Assembly (NCBI RefSeq): GCF_003344885.1
Contig: NZ_CP031155.1
Span: forward strand, 868,001 to 932,000
DNA: 64,000 nucleotides
Reading direction: 5' to 3'
Source: Altererythrobacter sp. ZODW24
GTDB lineage: Bacteria > Pseudomonadota > Alphaproteobacteria > Sphingomonadales > Sphingomonadaceae
Of this stretch, positions 1-9,913 are shown piece by piece (position 1 is the stretch's first letter; each line of letters opens with the position of its first letter). The notes beneath the pieces are model-generated. The model saw nothing but the letters and a program-made list of their open reading frames with translations. It ran no database searches and had not been told where the DNA came from. The position numbers and the translations under genes are program-made.

Positions 1-1007
1 AAACGGCGCTGCAATGCCGGATCTTTCTCGACATACTTCTGATATTCGTCGAGCGTTGTGGCACCGATAGTGTGCAATTCACCGCGCGAAAGCGCCGGCT
101 TCAGCAGATTGCTGGCATCCATCGAACCTTCGGACGCACCGGCCCCAATCAACGTGTGCATTTCGTCGATGAACAAGATGATCTGGCCGTCGCTGCCTTT
201 CACTTCATCAAGCACGGCCTTCAGTCGCTCCTCGAACTCACCGCGATATTTTGCGCCCGCGATCAGTGAGCCCATGTCGAGCGACATAAGCGTGCGGCCC
301 TTGAGGCTATCCGGTACATCGCCATTGGCAATCCGCAGCGCCAGCCCCTCAGCGATGGCTGTCTTACCAACGCCGGGTTCGCCTATCAGAGCCGGATTAT
401 TCTTGGTCCGCCGGGCCAGAATCTGGATCGTGCGGCGAATTTCCTCGTCACGGCCGATAACCGGGTCGAGCTTGCCGTCGCGCGCTGCCTGCGTCAGATC
501 GCGGGCGTATTTCTTCATCGCATCATAGGCATTTTCGGCGCTGGCAGTGTCAGCCGTGCGGCCATTGCGCAGTTCGTTGATAGCTGTGTTGAGCGCCTTG
601 GGGTCGACACCAGCGGCTTTCAGGGCTTGGCCCGCGGCCGTTGTGGTAGCGAGGGTCAGCGCAACCAATAGTCGTTCGACAGTGACGAAGCTGTCGCCAG
701 CCTTTTCCGCGATCTGCTCTGCTTGATCGAGTACCCGCACCGCATCATTATCAAGACCCGGCGTGCTCTGCGCGCCCCCGCCCGATACTGAAGCGATCTT
801 ACCAAGCGCGGCATCCGCGCCCGCTTCGGCCTTGCCTGCATCACCGCCGGCACGCTGGACCAGGCCAGCTGCCATGCCTTCCTCGTCTTCGAGCAGCGCC
901 TTCAACAAATGCTCGGGGCCAATCCGCTGATGTGAATTGCGGATCGCAACGGTCTGTGCCGACTGCAGAAAGCCCTTCGCGCGGTCGGTGAACTTTTCGA
1001 GATTCAT
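1..1007 (-). CDS. clpB: ATP-dependent disaggregase ClpB, N-terminal part (cut by window edge)
   Basis: Reading the complement from ATG at 1007 gives about 335 residues with no stop, so the gene continues left of the window. The start [13 protein letters not shown] begins the Clp_N substrate-binding domain (about residues 1-150). The first AAA+ module follows, with Walker A GEPGVGKT at residues 209-216 and Walker B ILFIDEMH, ending near LQRRF at the edge. ClpB is a hexameric cytosolic chaperone that extracts polypeptides from aggregates together with DnaK. An AAGGG Shine-Dalgarno lies upstream of the ATG. Only the first nucleotide-binding domain is visible. Domain order and motifs make ClpB more likely than ClpA or ClpC, although the ClpB middle domain is off-window. 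Confidence 0.95.
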   Translation of the reverse strand, partial: MNLEKFTDRAKGFLQSAQTVAIRNSHQRIGPEHLLKALLEDEEGMAAGLVQRAGGDAGKAEAGADAALGKIASVSGGGAQSTPGLDNDAVRVLDQAEQIAEKAGDSFVTVERLLVALTLATTTAAGQALKAAGVDPKALNTAINELRNGRTADTASAENAYDAMKKYARDLTQAARDGKLDPVIGRDEEIRRTIQILARRTKNNPALIGEPGVGKTAIAEGLALRIANGDVPDSLKGRTLMSLDMGSLIAGAKYRGEFEERLKAVLDEVKGSDGQIILFIDEMHTLIGAGASEGSMDASNLLKPALSRGELHTIGATTLDEYQKYVEKDPALQRR

Positions 1008-1030
1008 CGGGTTACCCTTTTTTGGTTACA

Positions 1031-1064
1031 CGCCCAAAGTAGTGTTGCGATAGAGCAACACAAG
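1031..1064 (-). promoter_or_regulatory. Candidate heat-shock promoter and dyad upstream of clpB
   Basis: On the minus strand CTTG (1064-1061) is followed after 17 nt by ACTACTTTGG, a partial match to the alphaproteobacterial RpoH pattern CTTG-N17/18-CYTATNTNNG. Between the two elements is a perfect 7-bp inverted repeat, GTGTTGC (1042-1048) and GCAACAC (1055-1061), with a 6-nt loop. Heat-shock control of clpB is expected from the family, but the -10 match is weak. The rest of 1008-1303 shows no gene; the acylase promoter should lie there too. Confidence 0.35.
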
Positions 1065-1303
1065 CCCTTCTCGGCACAATTTACGCCTAGAAGGTGTATT
1101 AGTGTCATATAGAGGTAGGGTTACACAAGTTACAGTGTGTCACCCAAATTTTTCTCCCATAACTATTCCACAAAGACCCGCTGCCAAATCACCAGCTCAA
1201 GAAATTGCGGCGAACTACTTCTAATCATCAGCGGACTGTGTAGGAAAGTTGCCATGTGAAACCTGATCCGGAAAATACCGGAAGGGTATTAGGAGATATA
1301 CGG

Positions 1304-3454
1304 ATGCGTGCTTTAGGCCTCATCGGCTTGTGCTTTTTGGGCCTACTGGGCTCAGTGCTGATCGGATTGATGGTCTGGGAACCGTTTACCGCGAGCCCTG
1401 CCACACCCCCTGCGGCTAAAGCCTATCAAGCTGAAATCCTGCGCGACCAGTTTGGTGTGCCGCACATCTCCGGCAAGACGGACGCCGACGTCGCTTACGG
1501 CCTCGCCCGCGCGCATGCCGAAGACGACTTCGAAACACTACAAGAGGTCGTGTCCATGACACGCGGCCGCTATGGCGCGATTGCCGGACAAGACGGTGCC
1601 GCCATCGATTACGCACTCGAATTGCTGGGCGCCCGCGAAACGGCGCAGCGCGATTATGCCAAACTGCCAGCCGATACGCGCGCCGTGCTTGAGGCGTATG
1701 CGACCGGCCTCAACGATTATGCTGATGCCAATCCGGGCGAGCTAGCCCTGTCCAACCTGTTCCCTGTAAACGGCGAAGATATCGCCACCGGTTTCGTTCT
1801 GCGTCAGCCGTTCTTCTTCGGTCTCAACAACACCCTTGGCCCGTTAGTCGAAGGCACGGAACGCAACCCCGAATTCGGCCCCAAGCTGGATATGTCACCC
1901 AAGAAACCCGCCCCGCTCGCTATGGGCGAGGATGGGATGATGTCCGGCTCCAACGCTTTCGCTATCGCGCCAGAGCGCTCAGGTGACGGCGTGACGCGCC
2001 TTGTCTCCAACAGCCACCAGCCATGGCGCGGCGGCGTCGCATGGTATGAGGCGACTATCGAAAGCGAAGAAGGCTGGCACTTCTCCGGCGCGACCTTCCC
2101 GGGCAGCCCCTACATCTTCCTTGGCCATAACGAGCATCTTGGCTGGACCAACACAGTCAACCGCCCTGATATGGTCGATGTTTACGAACTGAGCGTAAAT
2201 GCGAACGGTACCGAATACCGCATGGACGGAAAGTGGAAGCCGCTGGAGAAGAACCAGTTCTGGCTGAAAGTCCGCTTCGGCCCGCTGGTTGTTCCTGTGC
2301 CGCGCACCACCTATCGCAGCGAGCACGGCCCGGTGATCAAGAACGACAATGGCTATTTCGCATTCCGTTATGGCGGGATGGAATCGCTCGGCCAGCTGGA
2401 TGCCTATTACCGGATTGGCAAGACCAAAAACCTCGATGAATGGCTCGAGGTGATGAAGCGGCAGGAAATTCCCTCCACCAACTTCATCTATGCCGATAAG
2501 GAAGGCAATATTGCCTATCTCTACAACGCATCAATTCCCGACCGGCCCACCGGCTATGATTGGCGCGGTGTGCTGAAGGGCGATATTTCGGCCAATATCT
2601 GGAGCGGCTTGGCGCCGTTCGAAAAGAAGCCGAAATATATTAATCCGTCTTCCGGATTCCTGTATAATTCCAACAATATGCCGTTTTACGCTGCCGGTGA
2701 GAGCGACCTTTCACCCGACAGCGTCGAGCCGGAATTAGGCGTGGAACTGACCATGACTAACCGCGCATGGCGCGCGCATAAGCTACTGACTGCCACGAAC
2801 CCCATCGGGCGGGAGGAACTGGAAGCGATCAAATATGATACCGGCTATGAGCGACTGGATTACGTTGCCGACCTGATGGACGGGATTGCAGCGCTCGACG
2901 TGTCGGATGACGAAGAACTGGTCCAAGCTCAGAAGCTTCTCGCCGAATGGGATTACAATGCTGATGGTGTGGGCCGCGGCGATGCGCTGGCTTTGCTAAC
3001 GATCCGCGAGATGATGGGTACGCGCTATTCCAACGAGCCCGACCCTGACATGCGCGAGTTGCTGCAACATGCCGCCGACCATCTGATGGACAACTTTGGA
3101 CGACTGGATATCCCACAGTCACATATCCTACGCTTGCAGCAGGGCGATGTTGACCTTCCCGTTGATGGAGGCAGTGACACTCTGCGTGCCTCGACGCTTT
3201 GGGACATTCAGGACGATGGCCGGTTGGCGATCAGGCATGGCGACAGCTTCATCCAATTCGTCGAATGGGAGCCGGGTAAACCGGTGCGGTCAGAATCAAT
3301 TCAGCCTTATGGCCAAGCGATCACCCGCCCCGACAGTCCGCATTTCTCGGACCAGTCGGCGCTATTCGTGCAGCATAAGCTCAAGCCAGTGCATTTCACC
3401 CGCGCTGATGCGCTGGCAAATGCCGTTCGTCGATATACTGTGTCGAGCCGCTAG
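1304..3454 (+). CDS. Penicillin acylase family (Ntn-hydrolase) protein
   Basis: Family members hydrolyse amide bonds of acylated substrates such as beta-lactams or acyl-homoserine lactones after autocatalytic cleavage that exposes an N-terminal Ser. The ATG at 1304 is preceded by AGGAG at an 8-nt spacing. An in-frame GTG at 1256, also with a purine-rich upstream stretch, would add 16 residues. The product starts with a hydrophobic signal or anchor (MRALGLIGLCFLGLL). The alpha-chain region contains ADVAYGLARAHAEDD. The predicted cleavage point and nucleophile is the Ser of GSNAFAI, codon 1949-1951, residue 216 from the 1304 start. The later motifs SNSHQPW, FPGSPYIFLGHNEHLGWTNT and YNSNNMP are typical of the beta chain. 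Length (716 aa) fits the family. It is probably periplasmic; the substrate cannot be read from sequence. Confidence 0.88.
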   Translation: MRALGLIGLCFLGLLGSVLIGLMVWEPFTASPATPPAAKAYQAEILRDQFGVPHISGKTDADVAYGLARAHAEDDFETLQEVVSMTRGRYGAIAGQDGAAIDYALELLGARETAQRDYAKLPADTRAVLEAYATGLNDYADANPGELALSNLFPVNGEDIATGFVLRQPFFFGLNNTLGPLVEGTERNPEFGPKLDMSPKKPAPLAMGEDGMMSGSNAFAIAPERSGDGVTRLVSNSHQPWRGGVAWYEATIESEEGWHFSGATFPGSPYIFLGHNEHLGWTNTVNRPDMVDVYELSVNANGTEYRMDGKWKPLEKNQFWLKVRFGPLVVPVPRTTYRSEHGPVIKNDNGYFAFRYGGMESLGQLDAYYRIGKTKNLDEWLEVMKRQEIPSTNFIYADKEGNIAYLYNASIPDRPTGYDWRGVLKGDISANIWSGLAPFEKKPKYINPSSGFLYNSNNMPFYAAGESDLSPDSVEPELGVELTMTNRAWRAHKLLTATNPIGREELEAIKYDTGYERLDYVADLMDGIAALDVSDDEELVQAQKLLAEWDYNADGVGRGDALALLTIREMMGTRYSNEPDPDMRELLQHAADHLMDNFGRLDIPQSHILRLQQGDVDLPVDGGSDTLRASTLWDIQDDGRLAIRHGDSFIQFVEWEPGKPVRSESIQPYGQAITRPDSPHFSDQSALFVQHKLKPVHFTRADALANAVRRYTVSSR

Positions 3455-3507
3455 AACATCGCGCCTCACATGCTAAACCTGTGGCCGACCATCATTCGGA
3501 GAATTTC

Positions 3508-6378
3508 ATGCGCCGCCTTCTGCCTGTTTCGGTTCTGGCCCTTCCCCTCGCTGCCTGTGCTATGCCGCAAGCTGGCCCTGTCGCCTCAGCGCCGGAGCCG
3601 GTCGCTGTGACCTCTGAGCCTGCACCGCTGGCCGAGCTCGTGAGCGCTGTGGACATTCCCTACGACACGTTCACGCTCGACAATGGCCTGACGACCATCG
3701 TCCATACGGACCGAAAAGCGCCGATCGTTGGCGTGACGGTCTATTACCGTGTTGGCGCGAAGCATGAACCGCGCGGCCGCACCGGTTTCGCCCATCTGTT
3801 CGAACATTTGATGTTTGGCGGCAGCGAAAACGTGCCCAATTTTGATATTCCGCTCGAAGGCGCGGGCTCGACACCGACCAACGGCAGCACCAGCGCCGAC
3901 CGCACGAATTATGTCGAGACGGTGCCCACCGGCGCGCTCGATCTGGCGCTGTTTATGGAAAGCGACCGCATGGGCCATCTGCTCGGCGCGGTGACGCAGG
4001 ACAAGCTCGATAAGCAGCGCGGCGTTGTGCAGAACGAAAAACGCCAGGGCGACAACCAGCCCTACGGCCTGACACGCTATGCACTGCAAGAGGGGCTGTT
4101 CCCCGTCGGCCATCCCTATCGTCACTCCACCATTGGATCGATGGCTGATCTCAATGCCGCGAGCATCACCGACACACGCAAGTGGTTTCGCGACAACTAT
4201 GCGCCGAACAATGTGATCCTCGTCCTCAGTGGCGATATCGATATGGCAACGGCCCGTCCGAAGGTCGAACGCTGGTTCGGCGCAATCCCGCGCGGCCCCG
4301 AAGTTGTGCAGGAAGCTGCTGGCCCAGTTACTCTAGCCGCGCCGATCACACGCGAAATGGCCGATCAGGTGCCCGTAACACGCGTCTATCGCGCTTGGAC
4401 CGGCCCGGAGCTTACTCACCCAGATGCAGTGCCCCTCGCGGCAGGCATGAGCGTGCTCGGCGGCCTCGCCAGCTCGCGGCTCGACAATGTGCTAGTGCGT
4501 GACGAGCAATTGGCCGTGTCGGTCGCAGCATTCTCCCAGCAGCAGGAGCAGAACTCGCTTCTCGGCGTACAAATGGACATCAAGCCCGGCGTTGACCGTG
4601 CCAAGGCCGAAGCACGGCTGGACGAGTTGATCGCCGAACTGATGGCGGAAGGGCCAACAGCGAATGAAGTGCAGCGCGCTGCGACGCAGGCTGTGTCGCG
4701 TCAGATCGGCCAGCTTGAGCGTGTTGGCGGCTTCGGCGGCAAGGGCATGCAATTGGCCGAAGGGCTGCTCTATGCGGGCAGCGCCGACCTCTACAAGACC
4801 GATCTACAGCGCTACGCCACAATAACGCCCGCCGATGTGCAAGCGGCGATGCAGCGCTGGCTCTCCCGCCCAGTTTACAATCTCGCCATCGTACCGGGTG
4901 AACGCACCGAAAGCGGCGACCTGATGGGCGGCTGGGGTGACGAAGCGACAACGCCTCCGCCCGCACCCGACGCGAAGGCAACGCCGCCCGCGCTGGAAAC
5001 CGGCCCGAAGCGCGAATTCCCGCCCGTCGCCGACGTGCCAGATCTCGACTTCCCGGCAATCGAACGCGCGACACTATCGAATGGTATCGAAGTTGCGCTG
5101 GCCCGCCGAACATCGATTCCCAAGGTGTTGGTCAATCTGGAATTCGACGCCGGTATCGCAGGCGACGCGCTCGACACCCCCGGCACACAGGCTTTTATGC
5201 TCGCGCTGCTGGAAGAAGGCACCACAACGCGTAGCGCTGTGCAGATTGCCGAAGAGCAAGAGCGCCTTGGTGCTTCGGTCGGTGCTGGAGCATCGCTCGA
5301 TAGCTCGTCGATTTCACTTTCCGCGCTCTCCGCCAATCTCGCGCCTTCCTTGGCGTTGATGGCTGACATCACGCGCAATCCGCGCTTTGATGCAGGCGAT
5401 GTTGCCCGTGTTAAAGGTCAACGCCTTGCCCAGCTCAGCCAAGTGCTCGCTTCACCACGCGCGCTGGCGACCCGCTCACTCGCGCCGATCCTGTTCGGCG
5501 AAGGCTCGCCTTATGGTCAGGCCTCTGATGGCCTGGGAACCGAGGGTGCCCTGCAAGCTCTAACACCCGAAGCTCTGTCGGCTGCGCACCGCAAATGGCT
5601 GCGCCCCGGCACAGCGCGTATCACCGTGGTCGGCGACGTGACGATGGAGGAACTGCTGCCACTGCTGGATGAGGCATTCGGCAAATGGGCCGACAACCGC
5701 ATGGCTCTGCCCGTAAAGCCGCTCGATGCGGCCATCCTGGCTCCAAACCCGCGCATTATCGTGATCGACCGGCCCAACTCGCCGCAATCGGTGATCGTTG
5801 CTGGCCGCGTTCTGCCCCTCAAAGGCGGCGCGCCCGGCTATGAACCGCTGGACCTCGCCAATGAAGTGCTAGGCGGCGGCTTCCTGTCGCGCCTCAATTC
5901 CAACCTGCGCGAAGACAAGGGCTGGAGCTACGGCGTCTATAGCGGGATCACCGCCCCCGCCGGATCACGCAGCTTCTCGCTTGTCGCACCAGTTCAGGCC
6001 GACCGAACTGGCGATTCGATTGCATTACTGCGCGAAGAAATGACCGCATTTCCAGACGCCCGCCCGGTCGATTCGGGGGAATTGCAGCGCGTAACCGATG
6101 GCAATATCCGCGGATTGCCCAATCAGTTTGAGACAAATTCGCAGGTTCTTGGCGCCGTTGTCCGTAACCAACGCCTTGGTCGGCCGGATGATTACTACGC
6201 CAAACTGGCGACGACCTATCGCGGCATCGACGCTACGGCACTCAACAATTCGGCGCGCGAATTCCTGCGTCCCGAAGAGCTCACCTATGTGATCGTAGGC
6301 GACCGGGAAGCGATCGAACCGCAACTTTCAGGGATCGATCTGCCCATCGAATATGTTACCTCTGGTGACAGCGAGTAG
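3508..6378 (+). CDS. Two-domain M16 (pitrilysin/insulinase) zinc metalloprotease lipoprotein
   Basis: The ATG at 3508 follows GGAGA at 3498-3502; a GTG at 3481 is less likely because it would bury the signal peptide. MRRLLPVSVLALPLAAC is a lipoprotein signal with lipobox LAAC (Cys17). Two M16 units follow. The first carries the inverted zinc motif HLFEH at residues 96-100. The second (from about residue 525) has AFMLALLEEG where the zinc motif would be, so it is probably a non-catalytic half that closes the chamber. This active-plus-inactive layout is standard for long M16 enzymes. At 956 aa the length is normal. Likely role: peptide degradation in the periplasm, anchored to a membrane. It lies 53 nt after the acylase gene and may be cotranscribed with it. 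Confidence 0.9.
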   Translation: MRRLLPVSVLALPLAACAMPQAGPVASAPEPVAVTSEPAPLAELVSAVDIPYDTFTLDNGLTTIVHTDRKAPIVGVTVYYRVGAKHEPRGRTGFAHLFEHLMFGGSENVPNFDIPLEGAGSTPTNGSTSADRTNYVETVPTGALDLALFMESDRMGHLLGAVTQDKLDKQRGVVQNEKRQGDNQPYGLTRYALQEGLFPVGHPYRHSTIGSMADLNAASITDTRKWFRDNYAPNNVILVLSGDIDMATARPKVERWFGAIPRGPEVVQEAAGPVTLAAPITREMADQVPVTRVYRAWTGPELTHPDAVPLAAGMSVLGGLASSRLDNVLVRDEQLAVSVAAFSQQQEQNSLLGVQMDIKPGVDRAKAEARLDELIAELMAEGPTANEVQRAATQAVSRQIGQLERVGGFGGKGMQLAEGLLYAGSADLYKTDLQRYATITPADVQAAMQRWLSRPVYNLAIVPGERTESGDLMGGWGDEATTPPPAPDAKATPPALETGPKREFPPVADVPDLDFPAIERATLSNGIEVALARRTSIPKVLVNLEFDAGIAGDALDTPGTQAFMLALLEEGTTTRSAVQIAEEQERLGASVGAGASLDSSSISLSALSANLAPSLALMADITRNPRFDAGDVARVKGQRLAQLSQVLASPRALATRSLAPILFGEGSPYGQASDGLGTEGALQALTPEALSAAHRKWLRPGTARITVVGDVTMEELLPLLDEAFGKWADNRMALPVKPLDAAILAPNPRIIVIDRPNSPQSVIVAGRVLPLKGGAPGYEPLDLANEVLGGGFLSRLNSNLREDKGWSYGVYSGITAPAGSRSFSLVAPVQADRTGDSIALLREEMTAFPDARPVDSGELQRVTDGNIRGLPNQFETNSQVLGAVVRNQRLGRPDDYYAKLATTYRGIDATALNNSAREFLRPEELTYVIVGDREAIEPQLSGIDLPIEYVTSGDSE

Positions 6379-6420
6379 TTTACGTTCTAGTAAGCCACCA
6401 GATTTTTAAAGGAGAGTATT

Positions 6421-6726
6421 ATGTCCGTAGCTGGAACCTATGATTGCGTAACCAAGAGCCCGATGGGCGACCAGAAGAGCACCGTGACGATCGTACCAAG
6501 CGATGACGGCACGACCTTCACCGGCACCAACCAGGGCGCAATGGGCGCGATGGATCTGGAAGACGGCAAGATCGACGGCAACAAGCTGACGTGGACGATG
6601 AACATGACCGTCCCGATGCCAATGAAGCTCGAAGGCGAAGCAACGGTCGAAGGCGACCAGCTGACCGGCGAAGTAAACGCGGGTGCATTCGGCAAAATGG
6701 CTATGACCGGCGAACGCGCAAGCTAA
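6421..6726 (+). CDS. Small conserved beta-rich protein of unknown function
   Basis: A 101-residue protein without signal peptide or membrane segment. Short alternating stretches such as GTYDCVTKSP, STVTIVPSDDG, GNKLTWTMNMTVP and KLEGEATVEGDQLTGEV suggest a small all-beta, lipocalin-like barrel. A strong SD (AAAGGAGAG) precedes the ATG, and a clear terminator follows the stop, so this looks like a well-expressed gene. Met and Gly content is high. Function is not recognised. It follows the M16 protease gene by 42 nt and shares its strand, so cotranscription is possible. Confidence 0.75.
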   Translation: MSVAGTYDCVTKSPMGDQKSTVTIVPSDDGTTFTGTNQGAMGAMDLEDGKIDGNKLTWTMNMTVPMPMKLEGEATVEGDQLTGEVNAGAFGKMAMTGERAS

Positions 6727-6745
6727 TCACCTGATCACATTTAAG

Positions 6746-6781
6746 AAAAAGGCGTCGGAAGAAATTCTGACGCCTTTTTTG
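6746..6781 (+). terminator. Rho-independent terminator
   Basis: Stem AAAGGCGTC / GACGCCTTT followed directly by a T run (TTTTTT). It ends the acylase-protease-small protein group before the transporter gene. Confidence 0.85.
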
Positions 6782-6887
6782 TATCCAAACTCCCGCCAAT
6801 CCAAGTATATGTTCTTAATGACGCCCAATTGACTTTGATGCCAGAGCGCGCATTACTCCCTCGACTTAGCTCTTGGGGGAAACAATT

Positions 6888-8219
6888 TTGATCCTAGAAA
6901 AAAGCGCAAAACTGCGCCTTCTGACCGTGTTCTTGTTTTACTTTACCCAAGGCATACCGGTTGGACTGTTTTTCTACGCGATCCCTGCTTGGCTCGCGAC
7001 CAATGGAGCCTCAACTGCCGCAATTGCAGGTGTGGTCAGTGCTTCTATTTTACCATGGACGCTGAAGTTTGTCGTCGGCTTCGTGATGGACCGATACACT
7101 TACTTGCCAATGGGCCGCAGGCGTATCTGGATCATTGGCGCGCAATTCACGATTGTCGCCATGCTCCTGTTCGCAGCGATTTTGTCGCCCGGCCCGAATG
7201 ATATCTGGCTGCTATCGATCCTCGGTTTTCTCGCCAATTCCGGAACCGCGTTTCAGGATGTCTCAATTGACGGTCTAGCCGTCGACATCATGCCCGAAGA
7301 TGAGCGCGCCAAGGCCTCCGGCATCATGTTTGGCGGGCAAATTTTGGGCATTTCTGCAACCACTTTTGCCGCAGGCCAACTGATCGCAAAGTACGGCACA
7401 GTAGCAGGCTATCTAGCCGCTGCCGCAGCGGTCAGCTGCATCCTGATCTTTGGGATTCTGATGAAGGAGCGCGAAGGCGAAGGCCGCTTCCCTTGGAGCG
7501 GCGGACAAGCTCATCCGCGCAATGTCGCCTTGCAGGTCGAGGCGTGGAAGCCGCTGCTGGTCGGTAGCTTCAAAGCCATGATCGCGCCGCTTAGCCTGGC
7601 GGCCATGGTGATCTTTTTGCTTCGATCTATGCCTGCTGGCATGGGGGAAGCCTATCACCCTGGTCTTGCAACGGGCATCGGCGGTTGGTCTCAAACCGAT
7701 TACACTAACACTATTTCGAGCGCTCAATTTGCCGTTGGCATCTTCGCGTTGGTCGTGGGCGGCTGGGCAGTTGCCAAAATCGGTGCGCAGCGCGCGGCGT
7801 TGATAATGTGCGCCCTTGTGGCGATCACCGCGCTCGGCTTTGGCCTGTCGCGCGAATATTGGGACAATGCCGCGCTGCTAACAGCCTATTTCTGGCAATT
7901 GGAATTTTTCGTTTTAATGCTCGCGGTTGCGTTCATTCCCATCGCCATGCGCTTATGCGACCCCCGCGTCGCTGCGACGCAATTTACGCTCTATATGGCG
8001 GCATCCAATGTCGGGCGGCCGATCGGGAGTTCGATTGCTGCAGCCACAGATACGATGGGTAGCCCCCAGCTCATGTATTTCACCTTAGCAGGCGTGTTTG
8101 CAGTCTTTGTGCTAATCCTGATCTTCGTCCGCTTCCCGACAAAAGCGCCCGAAGCTGAAGCAGTAATCAAAGCTGCAGACCCGGAAGTGGCAGACCAACC
8201 CCCGCCGGTTCTAAACTAG
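6888..8219 (+). CDS. MFS transporter, AmpG/PAT-like
   Basis: Integral inner-membrane protein of 443 aa with about 12 hydrophobic segments. The N-terminal pattern FTQGIPVGLFFYAIPAWLA, the loop MDRYTYLPMGRRRIWI and FQDVSIDGLAVDIMPEDERAKASG match the AmpG / acetyl-CoA transporter (PAT) branch of MFS. AmpG imports anhydromuropeptides for wall recycling, but family members carry other substrates, so the cargo is uncertain. The likely start is TTG at 6888, preceded by GGGGGAAA (6875-6882). An in-frame TTG at 6873 lies upstream of that SD and is less likely. It is transcribed toward, and converges with, gatB. Confidence 0.85.
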   Translation: MILEKSAKLRLLTVFLFYFTQGIPVGLFFYAIPAWLATNGASTAAIAGVVSASILPWTLKFVVGFVMDRYTYLPMGRRRIWIIGAQFTIVAMLLFAAILSPGPNDIWLLSILGFLANSGTAFQDVSIDGLAVDIMPEDERAKASGIMFGGQILGISATTFAAGQLIAKYGTVAGYLAAAAAVSCILIFGILMKEREGEGRFPWSGGQAHPRNVALQVEAWKPLLVGSFKAMIAPLSLAAMVIFLLRSMPAGMGEAYHPGLATGIGGWSQTDYTNTISSAQFAVGIFALVVGGWAVAKIGAQRAALIMCALVAITALGFGLSREYWDNAALLTAYFWQLEFFVLMLAVAFIPIAMRLCDPRVAATQFTLYMAASNVGRPIGSSIAAATDTMGSPQLMYFTLAGVFAVFVLILIFVRFPTKAPEAEAVIKAADPEVADQPPPVLN

Positions 8220-8230
8220 GCCAAATTAGC

Positions 8231-9730
8231 CTAGCCCAGCTTCGCCTTCAGCAGCTCGTTCACGACCTGCGGATTGGCCTTGCCCTGCATCGCTTTCATC
8301 GTCTGGCCGACGAAGAAGCCGAACAGCTTGTCCTTGCCGCCCTTATATTGCTCGACCTTATCCTGATTGGCCGCGATGACCTTGTCGATCTCGGCTTCGA
8401 TAGCGCCGGTATCGCTCTGCTGCTTCAGGCCTTCGGTGTCGGCGATTTCGGCAGGGTCGCGTCCGGTTTTCAGGACGATCTCGTAGATTTCCTTGGACTG
8501 ACCGCCGGACACTTCGCCGCTGTCGACCAGTTTCAGAACCGCTGCCTGTGCTTCGGCGGTAGCATATTCGAGCTTCGCTTCATCGCCCAGCGATTTGACC
8601 ACGCCCGGCGCGACCGAAAGCGTCCAGTTCGCAACCTGCGTCGCGACTTTGGATTCTGATTTACCCAACAGCTTGGCAGTTTCGGCCAGCAGCGTTTCGA
8701 AGCGCGCGAAGGTTTCAACCTCCAGCGTCAGCTGCGCGGCGTTGTAATCGTTCATGCCTAACTCGCCCGTATAGCGCGCACGCTTGGCGTCGGGCAGCTC
8801 GGGTAAGCTCGCACGGCACTCCTCAAGGAATGCATCATCGAGGTCTATCGGTAGCAAATCGGGATCGGGGAAGTAGCGATAATCATGCGCGTCTTCCTTC
8901 GAGCGCATGGACCGCGTTTCATTCTTGTCGGGATCGTAGAGGCGCGTTTCCTGCACCACGGTGCCGCCCTCTTCGATCAGATCGACCTGACGGCGCGCTT
9001 CGCCCTCGATCACAGCCATCACGAAGCGGACGGAATTGACGTTCTTCGTTTCGGTGCGCGTGCCGAGTTCTGGATCGCCAACCTTACGGACGGATACGTT
9101 CACGTCGGCGCGCATGGAGCCTTGCTCCATATTGCCGTCGCATGATCCGACATAACGCAGGATTGAACGCAGCTTGCGCACATAGGCTCCGGCCTCGGCA
9201 GGCGAGGTCATGTCAGGATCGCTGACGATTTCCATGAGCGCCACGCCGCTGCGGTTGAGATCGACATAGGACATGGTCGGATGCTGATCATGCATCAGCT
9301 TGCCCGCATCCTGCTCGACGTGAATGCGTTCGATCCCGATGATCTTGTCTTCAGGAATGCCGCCCTTCTCGTCCGCCTCGATCAGCAGCTGCCCGTGCCC
9401 CACGATGGGGTGATAGAGCTGGCTGATCTGATAGCCCTGCGGCAAATCGGCATAGAAGTAATTCTTACGGTCGAAGCGCGACCATTTGTTGATCTGCGCT
9501 TCGATAGCCATGCCCGTGCGGACAGCCTGACGGATGCACTCGCGGTTCGGCACCGGAAGCATTCCCGGCATCGCGGCATCGACAAGGCTGACCTGCGTGT
9601 TCGGCTCCGCCCCGAACTCGGTGCTGGCACCGGAAAACAGCTTGGCATGCGAAGTGACCTGCGCATGGACCTCAAGGCCGATCACGACCTCCCACTCGCC
9701 CGTTGCGCCTTGGATGCGGTAGTTACTCAT
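8231..9730 (-). CDS. gatB: Asp-tRNA(Asn)/Glu-tRNA(Gln) amidotransferase subunit B
   Basis: Subunit B binds misacylated Glu-tRNA(Gln) or Asp-tRNA(Asn), activates the acyl carboxylate with ATP and accepts ammonia from GatA. The 499-aa product opens with the signature [13 protein letters not shown], followed by [18 protein letters not shown] and [19 protein letters not shown]. The C-terminal helical YqeY-like tRNA-binding domain covers about residues 350-499. Length is normal. Its start overlaps the stop of the 61-aa gene upstream by 4 nt, so it is translationally coupled in the order gatC-gatA-orf-gatB. Confidence 0.97.
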   Translation of the reverse strand: MSNYRIQGATGEWEVVIGLEVHAQVTSHAKLFSGASTEFGAEPNTQVSLVDAAMPGMLPVPNRECIRQAVRTGMAIEAQINKWSRFDRKNYFYADLPQGYQISQLYHPIVGHGQLLIEADEKGGIPEDKIIGIERIHVEQDAGKLMHDQHPTMSYVDLNRSGVALMEIVSDPDMTSPAEAGAYVRKLRSILRYVGSCDGNMEQGSMRADVNVSVRKVGDPELGTRTETKNVNSVRFVMAVIEGEARRQVDLIEEGGTVVQETRLYDPDKNETRSMRSKEDAHDYRYFPDPDLLPIDLDDAFLEECRASLPELPDAKRARYTGELGMNDYNAAQLTLEVETFARFETLLAETAKLLGKSESKVATQVANWTLSVAPGVVKSLGDEAKLEYATAEAQAAVLKLVDSGEVSGGQSKEIYEIVLKTGRDPAEIADTEGLKQQSDTGAIEAEIDKVIAANQDKVEQYKGGKDKLFGFFVGQTMKAMQGKANPQVVNELLKAKLG

Positions 9731-9912
9731 TTTGATTTCTCTTTCAGCTTGCGCTGCTGTTCTGCGTGTTTTTTAGAGTAGTAACGCCGACCCCGTCCCT
9801 CGGCCAACCCGATCAAATCAATCAAGAAGACGCCAAGCCATCCGCCGAACGCGGCTGCCAGCTTAACTGGCTCGGTTACCAGCTTAATTGGAAAGTATCT
9901 CAACTTAGCCAA
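9727..9912 (-). CDS. Small membrane-associated protein encoded between gatA and gatB
   Basis: A 61-residue reading frame starting at TTG (9912), 1 nt after the gatA stop, and ending with a 4-nt ATGA overlap with gatB. That tight packing supports real translation. It has a hydrophobic stretch ([19 protein letters not shown], about residues 18-36) followed by a basic tail rich in Lys, Arg and Gln, suggesting a single-pass or amphipathic membrane protein. I do not recognise a family. No ATG start exists, which is the main doubt. Confidence 0.55.
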   Translation of the reverse strand: MAKLRYFPIKLVTEPVKLAAAFGGWLGVFLIDLIGLAEGRGRRYYSKKHAEQQRKLKEKSK

Positions 9913-9913
9913 A

